From: an uncultured Bilophila sp.
GTDB lineage: Bacteria > Desulfobacterota > Desulfovibrionia > Desulfovibrionales > Desulfovibrionaceae
DNA: 43,267 bases
Direction of reading: 5' to 3'
Assembly (NCBI GenBank): GCA_902373525.1
Contig: CABKMN010000016.1
Span: 1-43,267, forward strand
Of the stretch, positions 26,528 to 33,309 are shown piece by piece (positions within the stretch are counted from its first letter, which is position 1; each line of letters begins with the position of its first letter). Under the pieces are notes generated by a model. The model did not search any database and was not told where the DNA came from. It was given only the letters and a program-made list of their open reading frames with translations. The position numbers and the translations under genes were made by a program.

Positions 26528-26806
26528 CTATCGAAAGCACCTAGGCGAAAACAGGCTTACGAGATCGAAAGGGGTAGCTTCATCCAATCTTGGATTGTCC
26601 TCACCCCATAAAGGTAAAGGCCCCCTCTTTTTTTTGAGGGTCGCAGGGTGCGACCAGACCTGCGACCACTGCAACCCTTCGGGAGGGTTCAGAGTGTGGG
26701 TACAGCCCACCATGACCACGGCAAGGGTGATTACCATCAGGACTACTGACCCTAATCCCCCTAGATGCCCTATATCCGCCGCCTGAGCGTCGATCTTCTC
26801 CGGCAT
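26528..26806 (-). CDS. Doubtful small lipoprotein-like ORF
   Basis: 92 codons. The first 40 residues look like a small membrane lipoprotein: MPEKIDAQAADIGHLGG, then VVLMVITLAVVMVGC with Cys in lipobox position. The remainder (KKKRGPLPLWGEDNPR...) is not protein-like and runs through a stack of hairpins, so the true gene may be truncated or absent. No good ribosome-binding site. Confidence 0.25.
   Translation of the reverse strand: MPEKIDAQAADIGHLGGLGSVVLMVITLAVVMVGCTHTLNPPEGLQWSQVWSHPATLKKKRGPLPLWGEDNPRLDEATPFDLVSLFSPRCFR
26571..26720. other. Cluster of tandem hairpins, possible structured RNA
   Basis: Five consecutive stems: GGGGT..CAATC-TTG-GATTG..ACCCC (26571-26608), CCCTC-T8-GAGGG, GGTCGCAGG..CCTGCGACC (perfect 9 bp), AACCCT-TCGGG-AGGGTT and TGGG-TACAG-CCCA. 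No known RNA family recognised. Confidence 0.4.
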
Positions 26807-27606
26807 AATGGATTCATCATCTGCCGGGAAACAGTGCCCGCTTGCCGCCGGGGGACTGCACAGTATGCAGATGATGTTTTCGGCCTTGCCAGCCTATCCG
26901 GTGAATCGCAGTATTGGGTGATCTTATTATTTTTTTGTGCCTAGAGAATTGCTAGGTTAGGTGATTTTATTGACCTTTTTACCCCTACGCTGAATCAGCG
27001 TAGCTGATTTCATTGGTCTTTTCCCCAACCATATGAAAACTTGCGAAAACTCAATTCTGAAGGCACGGAGCACCCGCCGCCGCGCCGTTGCCGAGCAGTG
27101 GCCCCCATTCCTGACAGGGTTCGCGGAATGCGCCCTACGTCCCCGCGTAGTCTGCTCTCTCGACCTTGCCGGGTTGACGGGACGCCGCCACCAAAACGTT
27201 ATGTGAGCTGCGGCGTGCTCTGGTTCAAGCCCGACCCGTGGACGCCCGGCAAGCAATGGCCCCAATACGATTTCAAGGCGTTCCGATGGCCGGGGTGGGC
27301 AACGGACTATATCGCCAGCCTTCCGGCCTATGAACCGTTTTAGAGGTGCCCGGCAATGGTGGAAAGAGGGCGGAAAATGGCCCGGTTTGGGAAAAGTGAA
27401 CCCCGGATCGAGATCGGGCAGTAATTCATAGTAAATTACTTGCAAATTGTAATATCAATATGTTATGAATATATTTTTTAGATTCTTGTTATCCATTTGC
27501 CTGTGGGTAGTTTTTCACTTCTGCCGGGAGACGATGCCGAATGATTGAAGAGTTTGACCCTATAATGAAATGATTTGACCCCGTTACCGGAGAATTCAGA
27601 TTGCCG

Positions 27607-27774
27607 ATGCCCGCACCAATGCCCCGCCGGGGTAAGCTACATCTGCTTATCCGCCAGCTTTTGAATACAGGTATGCGCCCACCAAAAATCGCGGAGAGTT
27701 GCATGGTAACGATCAGATATGTGCGCCGTATCAAAGCCGAGATGAAGGCCGCACGCGCCGACACGCGCACATGA
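27607..27774 (+). CDS. Possible small helix-turn-helix protein
   Basis: 55 residues, too short for routine calling. The body, LLIRQLLNTGMRPPKIAESCMVTIRYVRRIKAEM, has the spacing of a helix-turn-helix (helix, turn, recognition helix with TIRYVRRI) as in small phage regulators or recombinase tails. No strong ribosome-binding site (GGAG about 15 nt upstream). It is the only plus-strand gene candidate within the element. Confidence 0.4.
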   Translation: MPAPMPRRGKLHLLIRQLLNTGMRPPKIAESCMVTIRYVRRIKAEMKAARADTRT

Positions 27775-27777
27775 AGA

Positions 27778-27810
27778 AAGGCCGCCACCCGGCAAAGGGT
27801 GAACGGCCTT
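27778..27810 (-). terminator. Terminator after the Dit-like gene
   Basis: AAGGCCG..ACCC/GGGT..CGGCCTT stem, then CTTTCTTC on the minus strand, 8 bp after the stop codon. Confidence 0.6.
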
Positions 27811-27817
27811 GGGTGTG

Positions 27818-28336
27818 TTATTTCGGGCCAAACAAACTACGCATCGTTGATTCATTCATTTCCTGAGCCTGCACTTGCCCCCTGTCCACGGCTGACGCCG
27901 ACGTAGCCCGTTTCGGGCTTCTGATGGCCGCTTTTGACACCTGAACTTTGACCTGCCGCACCTCAAGCAGGTGCAGTTCCGCGACAAGGAGCGTCGCGCC
28001 CTCTGCCGCCGTGCGCTTCGTCGAATAGCTTTCGATGTTCAAATGCCGATACTCTTGATCTGGCGTAACGAGCGATACAAGCTCAGTTCCGGACGCAAGT
28101 TTGTCGAGCGCCGCCAGCAGCGCCGCGTGGCCTGACTCCGATGCGCTAGAGGCACCCACAACATGAATATCTAAAGGTGTCGAAGTCTTATTGTACGATG
28201 CAAATCCACCTTCTTCCACTGGTGACGTAAGCAATTGAGATTCATTCTTTATTTCGATACTCAATAATGAATCAAAAGTAACAGCAAGTGTCCCCTTTTC
28301 ATTAAGAATAGCCCAGCGCGGTTCTCTTGTCAGCAT
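27818..28336 (-). CDS. Dit-like phage tail/baseplate protein
   Basis: 172 residues. The middle part (FDSLLSIEIKN, GGFASYNKTSTPLDIHV, LVSLVTPDQEYRHLNIESYSTKRT, ATLLVAELHLLEVRQVKVQ) follows the N-terminal domain of Dit-like tail proteins of contractile and siphovirus-type phages; the C-terminal 50 residues are low-complexity Ala/Ser/Arg. GAGAGG lies 6 nt before the ATG. No other tail gene is present, so this is either a remnant of a prophage or a protein that a satellite element uses on a helper's tail. The family call rests on remembered pattern, not on a search. Confidence 0.6.
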   Translation of the reverse strand: MLTREPRWAILNEKGTLAVTFDSLLSIEIKNESQLLTSPVEEGGFASYNKTSTPLDIHVVGASSASESGHAALLAALDKLASGTELVSLVTPDQEYRHLNIESYSTKRTAAEGATLLVAELHLLEVRQVKVQVSKAAIRSPKRATSASAVDRGQVQAQEMNESTMRSLFGPK

Positions 28337-28407
28337 GATTACCTCTCAGTTTTATGTGCGCTTCACGCAGGATTGAACCCTGTTTGCCGTGAAGCCATTT
28401 CAAACGG

Positions 28408-28864
28408 CTACGCCGCATCCCCATGCGCCTTGATCAACGCCTTAAGCCTGCCTTCCTGTTCCACGAGGAACTTTTGGAGGAGGGAATGGGTCATGTACTC
28501 CCCGCCCGCCCGGTTCCCGCACCAATGGACATGCAGCCCGTACCGGACGGAATAGGCCGCAAGCGTCTGTAAAAGGCTCTGAGGCGTCATTTGAGAGCGG
28601 TAGGCGTGCTTCCAAGCTGGCCTCAATAATCAGCCCGAAATAGTCCAGTCCCCGCCCGCGTTCACATTCGCGCTGGAAGCGTTCCCGGCCCTTGGTGAGG
28701 GTGCCCGTCAGATCGTCCAGTGATTTGCGCTCAAGGCCGATATGGTCATGCAGCCCGGCAAGGCTGTAATCGCACGTTTGCAGGCTGGCCCGCTCCACCG
28801 CCACCCCTTGGTAGCGGTCAAAGGTGTAGGGGGCCTGTTCGCGGGTATCGCAAAGAATCTTCAT
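28408..28864 (-). pseudogene. ERCC4-type nuclease, frameshifted
   Basis: Two overlapping frames make one ERCC4-family nuclease. Frame one, from 28864: MKILCDTREQAPYTFDRYQG, then LERKSLDDLTGTLTKGRERFQRE and YFGLIIEASLE; this holds the nuclease residues (DTRE, ERKSLDD). Frame two, to the TAG at 28408: HAYRSQMTPQSLLQTLAAYS, then VRYGLHVHWCGNR and AERI-like tail. The switch is near 28605-28620 (TTGGAAGCACGCC), equivalent to one base gained or two lost. AGGAGG lies 8 nt before the ATG. These nucleases accompany phage and plasmid replication genes. It may be inactive, recoded, or a sequencing error. Confidence 0.75.
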
Positions 28865-29259
28865 GCGGCGCACCTCCTATGTTCCCGGCGCGGCGTGTCT
28901 CTTGGTTCGCTCTTGCTTCGAAGCGCGGCACAGGGGGAATAGAAAGCTGGCAGTCGGGAGTCATTCGCCAACCCCTGAGAATCGACTTAAGCCATGCTTT
29001 CTCGACTGTCCCAAGTGTCCCAACTGTCCCATGTCGAGCTGTATCAACGCTTTTCGGTGGGACACTTAGGTTTTTTCAAAATGTCCCAACTGTCCCACTG
29101 TCCCAAAGGGAGGGGCGACCATTGGCGAGAATTTGGGACAGTTTTGTTTGTGGGACAGTTTTGTTTTTGCGGACTGTCCCACTGAAAACCGTTGGTACAT
29201 ATGGCAATGGGACAGTTGGGACGGTTGGGACAGTGTTTTGGGATATGGTTTGATTACGC
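28865..29259. other. Iteron-bearing intergenic region
   Basis: 395 bp between the nuclease pseudogene and the replication protein gene. It contains the iteron array at 29007-29232. No gene. Confidence 0.7.
29007..29232. repeat. Dyad-symmetric iteron array, candidate replication origin
   Basis: Twelve exact copies of TGTCCCA (or its complement TGGGACA) plus one variant. Plus orientation: 29007, 29016, 29025, then 29082, 29091, 29099, and 29175. Minus orientation: 29058, 29134, 29151, 29208, 29226, with a TGGGACG variant at 29217. Within triplets the period is 9 bp. The whole layout is mirror-symmetric about 29120, and the sequences between repeats also match (AACG-TTTTC-GTGGGACA blocks at 29046-29064 and 29175-29193). 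It lies beside the TOPRIM/helicase gene, as iterons do at P4-type origins. Confidence 0.8.
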
Positions 29260-31866
29260 TCATTGTGCCGTCTCCTCGTCTTCGGGAAGCATGATGATGT
29301 AGCAATCTTGACGCCCCATTCCCGGCAATGTCCTGCGGGTCTTCAACCGTCCGGGACGTTCGAGGCGCAACCATCCGGCATTGGTCAGAACCTTTGCGGC
29401 CCGCCGTTCGGAGAACCCCTTGACCACTTCACTCTTGAAGGATTCGGGAAGGATCGCATATTCAATCCCGGAGCCTGTCGCCCGCCGGAACCCAACACGG
29501 TTGATGCACGTTGCGGCGGGGTTGTCCATGTCTTGGAAACGGGACGCCCCATGCTGTTCGATGAACAGGCGCACGGCGGAGAGAATCGCCGCATCTTCCC
29601 CGGCCCCGGCACCACCCCGAACAGTCAACCAGTCGTTGAAGCATGAGACTGTGGCGGCCCAAACGTCCATGTCTTCGGGCAACACGCCCGCATCGTGGGC
29701 AACCTTTCCGGCATAGGCTACAAGGCAGAACCGCCGCGCCACGCGCCGCACCTGTTCCGTCGCATCCAGTGGGCAAAGCCTCGTCACTCCTACGGTGAGG
29801 ATTTCCCCCACGCTTTTAACGACTTCCTCCCTGTTGTCCGTCAGCCATTGCAGGAAGGTGCGCCCGGCGTGCCCGTAGTGCTGGCCCGCAAGTTCCTTGA
29901 GACGGTTGGACAAGGCCCCGGCGTCGGGAAGGCCGTGCAGTTCGGAGAGCATCCCGGCATCGGTAGGAATGCCCACAAAGCGGACTTCCTGCCCCGCCCG
30001 TGCCTTCAAGCCCTTCTCAGAGAGCTTTTCCGCGAAACCGATTTCCCCGGACGACAGGAACAGCAGCCGCCATGTGTGGGACTTGCGGAGAGCCGAATCC
30101 TTGCCGGAGCGCGTCTTGCCCTGTCCGTTGGCTATCAGGTAGCCGCACTCGGAAAGGACGTTGGCGGAAACCTGCCCCACCTCGTCAAGAATGAGCAGGT
30201 TGTCATTGTGCAGGACGCAGACGCTTTCGAGGCCGTTGTCCGTCGCCCGCCACGGCCTCACATGGGACGCCCCGCCCCACACGGACGCCGCTACCTGTAG
30301 GCACGTCGTCTTTCCGCAGGAGCTTCCCCCCTCAAAGGAGAAGCCGCCGCCCTCCACATCGGCCAGACGCAGGAGAGGCCCCGCAAAGGCCGCGCACAGG
30401 GCGAAGACAAGGCGCGTATTGCCCACGCACAGCCGCGCAAGCTCCGCCCATGCCTCTTCATCCCCGGCAACGGTATAAAGGCCCTCGTGCCCCGCGCTTT
30501 GAAGAACAAGCGTCCCCTCATCCGCGCCGTAGACCGTATCCGGCATGACGTAGGCCGAACCGTGCCAGCCCACCCGCGCCGTGCAGGTCACGAACTTGGT
30601 TGTCTGCAACTCCTGAACGAACACGGCGAAGGCGTTGGCCTTGCCCCGGCGGATGGAATAGCCCTGATACGCCAGAGCCGCCGCCCAGTCGTTTCCCTGT
30701 CTCTGCAACACATCATCAGGGAGAGCGTAGCGGTGTTCCTTCCCAGCGGGATCGAACCATTGCAGGAGTGTCCCCCAATTGTCGGAACCCACGCTTTTTG
30801 TCCGTCCCAGAATGCGGAGCGGCGGGGCAATCCGCACGGGCTCGTAATCTTCCCCGCGCTTCTCCTTGCGGTACAGACCGGGTTCCTTACCTCCAAAATA
30901 GACATCGTAACCAACGGGGTACTTCACGCCGGGGTCTTCGCGCCGCGCCTTCTCCACCGCTTGCCGGACGGCCTCAAGGCTCCGGCGCGTGTGCAGATCG
31001 TTGAAGTCAGCCTTCCCCCCATCGATGGAGGGGCAGATCGCCAGCTTGCCCCCAATGGATGCGGCGGCCTTGGTTGCAACCTCGACTCCGGGATTCCACG
31101 GCGTACCGTCAGGCTTGCGCGTCTCCACGTCATTGTCGGCACACAACACGATTTCCCGGCCCGCGTACCGTTTCCGCGCCATGCGCGCCACACTTTCGAG
31201 GTTCCCGGCATTGAAGGCCACCAGCACGGCGAAACCCGTAGCGAGGCGCAGGGAGGCCGCAGTCGCGTATCCCTCGGCAACCAGCAACGGCCCATCCTCC
31301 CCACCGTCCTTTGCCGGAATGAGGAAATGCCCGCCCGCCGTCTTCCCGCCGGACAGGAAACGCTTGGAGCCGTCCCCGGCAATGAACTGGAGGGACTGCG
31401 GGAGGCCCGCCGCATCCAGCACGGGAACCATCAGCCGCCCGTCCTGCGCCTGTCTCAACCCGAAGGCGGGAACCTCTTTGCGTGCAATGTAAGGGTGGGC
31501 ATCCGTTGCGGCGTGTGCGGCCTCCCAGAGCTTCCCGGCAAGTTCGGCGGCCTTGGCGTGCCGTTCTGCCTGTTCCTTGCGGGCGACTTCCTTGGCTTCG
31601 GCAATGCGGGCTTTCAGGGCTTCACGCTCGGCGGCGGTCATGTCGGCATTGGGAACGCCGCACCATGTACCTTCATCCCCGGTACGCCAGTTCTTCCACC
31701 AGATGGAGGCCGGGGCGTCCAGAAACGCCTTGTACGCCCCGTCCGTGCCTCTGGGCTTGTCCAGCACGCCGCAACGGTGCAGCAGCCCATCCGCCTCAAC
31801 GCACTCGACCGCAAGCCCCGCTTCCCGGAGCCGGTCCGCGAATTGTTGGAGGGTGTCGCTACTCAT
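29260..31866 (-). CDS. TOPRIM-DUF927 primase-helicase (P4 alpha-like replication protein)
   Basis: 868 residues. Region about 170-330 contains a TOPRIM-type primase domain (LLVAEGYATAASL near 190, then IVLCADNDVE and DFNDLH). The middle is a DUF927-type domain, and an ATPase follows with Walker A GGSSCGKTT (about 512-520) and Walker B LLILDEVGQ (about 556-564). This primase-plus-helicase layout matches replication proteins of P4-like satellites and integrative elements. The start at 31866 overlaps the upstream small ORF by 8 bp, with GGGGGTG just before. The TGTCCCA iteron array lies 28 bp past the stop codon, its likely binding target. Confidence 0.88.
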   Translation of the reverse strand: MSSDTLQQFADRLREAGLAVECVEADGLLHRCGVLDKPRGTDGAYKAFLDAPASIWWKNWRTGDEGTWCGVPNADMTAAEREALKARIAEAKEVARKEQAERHAKAAELAGKLWEAAHAATDAHPYIARKEVPAFGLRQAQDGRLMVPVLDAAGLPQSLQFIAGDGSKRFLSGGKTAGGHFLIPAKDGGEDGPLLVAEGYATAASLRLATGFAVLVAFNAGNLESVARMARKRYAGREIVLCADNDVETRKPDGTPWNPGVEVATKAAASIGGKLAICPSIDGGKADFNDLHTRRSLEAVRQAVEKARREDPGVKYPVGYDVYFGGKEPGLYRKEKRGEDYEPVRIAPPLRILGRTKSVGSDNWGTLLQWFDPAGKEHRYALPDDVLQRQGNDWAAALAYQGYSIRRGKANAFAVFVQELQTTKFVTCTARVGWHGSAYVMPDTVYGADEGTLVLQSAGHEGLYTVAGDEEAWAELARLCVGNTRLVFALCAAFAGPLLRLADVEGGGFSFEGGSSCGKTTCLQVAASVWGGASHVRPWRATDNGLESVCVLHNDNLLILDEVGQVSANVLSECGYLIANGQGKTRSGKDSALRKSHTWRLLFLSSGEIGFAEKLSEKGLKARAGQEVRFVGIPTDAGMLSELHGLPDAGALSNRLKELAGQHYGHAGRTFLQWLTDNREEVVKSVGEILTVGVTRLCPLDATEQVRRVARRFCLVAYAGKVAHDAGVLPEDMDVWAATVSCFNDWLTVRGGAGAGEDAAILSAVRLFIEQHGASRFQDMDNPAATCINRVGFRRATGSGIEYAILPESFKSEVVKGFSERRAAKVLTNAGWLRLERPGRLKTRRTLPGMGRQDCYIIMLPEDEETAQ

Positions 31867-32035
31867 GAGCACCCCCGGCGCTGGGGTTCCATAGAGCGCA
31901 TTCTGTGGAATCATCGGACACGGCGACACAAGGCCATTCGCGATCACCAGCAGTAATAGAGAGCTTGTCTCGTAACAGGTCAAAACAGAGGTTCATTCCT
32001 GCCATTGCATCGACTGACGGCAGAAAGTCACCCAT
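31859..32035 (-). CDS. Small hypothetical protein upstream of the primase gene
   Basis: 58 residues, not recognised: MGDFLPSVDAMAGMNLCFDLL... ending NPSAGGAHE. GGAGGTG lies 5 nt before the ATG. The start overlaps the preceding stop as TAATG and the stop overlaps the primase start by 8 bp, so it is in a translationally coupled chain. Confidence 0.6.
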   Translation of the reverse strand: MGDFLPSVDAMAGMNLCFDLLRDKLSITAGDREWPCVAVSDDSTECALWNPSAGGAHE

Positions 32036-32184
32036 TACAGCACCTCCCACAGGTAGACGGCGGGAAGTATCAGCAATGCACCAAGGGCCACGGTTGCAGC
32101 AGTACGCCCGGAAAGGGTGGTGATCAGGGGAAGAAGACGGTACCGGAGCCGCAGGCAGCGGGAGGAAAGGAAGAAACGGAGCAT
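32035..32184 (-). CDS. Tiny basic membrane protein
   Basis: 49 residues: basic N-terminus (SSRCLRLRYRLLP) then RTAATVALGALLILPAVYLWEVL, a single span. GAGG lies 7-8 nt before the ATG. TAATG overlap with the next ORF supports it. It is the first gene after the CI-like leader RNA. It is similar in design to the 67-residue ORF at 25812-26015. Confidence 0.5.
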   Translation of the reverse strand: MLRFFLSSRCLRLRYRLLPLITTLSGRTAATVALGALLILPAVYLWEVL

Positions 32185-32449
32185 GGGGAACCTCGATTGA
32201 TTTAGGGATAAAAAAGAAGGCAGGGGCAACGCTCCCCGGCTCAATCGAAGCCGCCAGACCTCACGGTTACTGGACGTTGCACCCTGCCTAATATGCGAAA
32301 GCAGACCACCGAAAACGATAGCCTCTTCAACAGCAGAATATGCGGACAAGACTTTTCCCAGACCTTGGGGGAATGAGAAGGCGCTTGTTACGCCTCGATT
32401 GATTTGGGGAAGGTCAGAATTGCCGAAAGGCACGGGGGAAGTCAAGAGG
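32185..32449 (-). promoter_or_regulatory. Replication-operon leader with P4-like seqA/seqC repeats
   Basis: CCTCGATTGATTT-GGGA occurs at 32191-32208 and at 32393-32410 (17 of 18 identical), flanking the RNA fold at 32205-32288. On the transcript (minus strand) both read AAATCAATCGAGG. The hairpin loop of the fold carries TCGATTGA, the complement of TCAATCGA in both repeats. This is the arrangement of seqA, seqB and seqC in P4 immunity. Confidence 0.65.
32205..32288 (-). ncRNA. CI-like immunity RNA / attenuator
   Basis: Minus-strand fold: outer stem GGCAGGGTGCAACG with CGTTGCCCCTGCC (32275-32288 with 32219-32231, one bulge), inner hairpin CGGCT-TCGATTG-AGCCG (32237-32253), then TTCTTTTTTATCC. 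About 70 nt, close to the size of the P4 CI RNA. The T-run makes the outer stem a transcription terminator upstream of the replication genes. No homology search was possible; the call rests on layout and pairing. Confidence 0.6.
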
Positions 32450-32668
32450 CTACGCATGGAGGCCCCCTTCCCGCACCATCGGAGCGGCGGTCACATCGGC
32501 GCACTTGAAGTTAGGGCAGTAGACAGGCGCGGCGTCACACGACATCAGAGCACGCCGGGAAGCGCACAGAACGGCCCCAGAGAGCCGATACCATGCGTGG
32601 GCGGAAGAATGCTCACACCGGGCGCAAAGGTAGCCCTGAATGCCCTTTGGGGAGGAAATACGCTGCAT
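32450..32668 (-). CDS. Small Cys-rich (zinc-ribbon-like) protein
   Basis: 72 residues. Cysteines at 15 and 18 (CARC) and at 35, 44, 51 and 56 (CPNFKC) suggest a zinc-binding fold. The family is not recognised. The start at 32668 overlaps the preceding stop (TGATG), with GGGAGG about 9 nt upstream. It lies between alpA and the CI-like leader, where P4-type elements often carry small regulators. Confidence 0.6.
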   Translation of the reverse strand: MQRISSPKGIQGYLCARCEHSSAHAWYRLSGAVLCASRRALMSCDAAPVYCPNFKCADVTAAPMVREGGLHA

Positions 32669-32925
32669 CACGCCGCCCCTCCCCGCTTCATCATGGAGCA
32701 GTCGAGCCGCCCGGACGCTTCAAGCCAGACGTGCCGCAGGCCGCACCGGTGGCGGAACTTGGAATGGGAGAAGCGGACTGGCTGAAAATAGGGGCATCCC
32801 CGGCAGGGATAAGAAGCCTCAAACCCTTGCGCCACAACAGGAATCGGGCTATTGTACTCTCTGTTAGTGACACTTTTTTTGATGCCCTTCCGATTGCGCC
32901 CGGAGGGGCTTTTTTGTTGCGTCAT
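32668..32925 (-). CDS. Small Cys/His-containing protein
   Basis: 85 residues. A Lys/Arg-rich N-terminus (GRNRKGIKKS) precedes CRGCPYF...HSKFRHRCGLRHVWLE, with Cys and His in zinc-finger-like spacing. GGAGG lies 8 nt before the ATG; the upstream alpA stop is 3 bp away. Not recognised. The next gene also looks zinc-binding, so the two may be a pair. Confidence 0.55.
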   Translation of the reverse strand: MTQQKSPSGRNRKGIKKSVTNREYNSPIPVVAQGFEASYPCRGCPYFQPVRFSHSKFRHRCGLRHVWLEASGRLDCSMMKRGGAA

Positions 32926-32928
32926 GGT

Positions 32929-33159
32929 CTACGCCTCCCCGCCAGCGTTCAGCCGCTCAATGAGGCCGCGAATATCCGCAACACGGTAGCCACGGGCACG
33001 CGCACCCAGCGCAATGGGCTTCGGAAATTTGCCGGACTTGACCCCGGCATACCATGCAGTCTTGCAGACAGGGACGAACCGCAGCACATCGGCCAGCCGC
33101 AGGAATCCGGTTTCAGGAAGAGTAGGAGTGGACGCGCCGCCTTGAACGGATACGGACAT
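32929..33159 (-). CDS. alpA: AlpA family phage regulatory protein
   Basis: 76 residues. The AlpA/MerR-like helix-turn-helix covers FLRLADVLRFVPVCKTAWYAG, then VKSGKFPKPIALGARARGYRV and DIRGLIERL (within about 19-72). AlpA-type proteins activate integrase or excision genes and replication genes of P4-like elements. The start at 33159 has GGAGC 9 nt upstream, but that site lies inside a terminator-like hairpin (33161-33200). Confidence 0.9.
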   Translation of the reverse strand: MSVSVQGGASTPTLPETGFLRLADVLRFVPVCKTAWYAGVKSGKFPKPIALGARARGYRVADIRGLIERLNAGGEA

Positions 33160-33160
33160 G

Positions 33161-33200
33161 AAAAAAGCTCCTTGTAGATGGTTGAATCTACGTGGAGCTT
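33161..33200 (-). terminator. Terminator hairpin overlapping the alpA ribosome-binding site
   Basis: Minus strand: AAGCTCC-AC-GTAGAT (loop TCAACC) ATCTAC-AA-GGAGCTT, then TTTT, directly before the ATG. The 3' arm contains the AGGAG ribosome-binding site. It also would terminate readthrough from the integrase gene 110 bp upstream. Confidence 0.8.
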
Positions 33201-33309
33201 ACAGCACCTATATGTGCGTTAAACACCGTGAACAAGGTTCGCCCAAAAGACAAAAGTATGTCGCGACTCTGTATCCATCCAAGGGGGATTTTTCGCCTGT
33301 AGAGGCCCG

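Larger units (their letters stand above)
26360..27606. other. Decayed, gene-poor part of the element
   Basis: About 1.25 kb with no confident gene. A run of hairpins lies at 26571-26720 and a doubtful lipoprotein-like ORF at 26528-26806. A plus-strand open frame ending at 27343 has a plausible-looking tail (VLWFKPDPWTPGKQWPQYDF) but its first half is Arg/Pro-rich nonsense; it may be a gene remnant. The repeat TTTGACCC occurs twice at 27558-27584. Confidence 0.45.

Noticed and set aside
26765..26944. 59-codon plus-strand open frame
   Set aside because: No ribosome-binding site, no recognisable domain, and it overlaps a decayed region; open by chance is likely.
27041..27343. 100-codon plus-strand open frame
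   Set aside because: Only the last 45 residues look protein-like and the start half is low-quality; treated as a possible remnant, not a gene.
29007..29232. CRISPR array
   Set aside because: The repeats are only 7-9 bp, occur in both orientations and are separated by a few bases; they are iterons, not CRISPR repeats with spacers.
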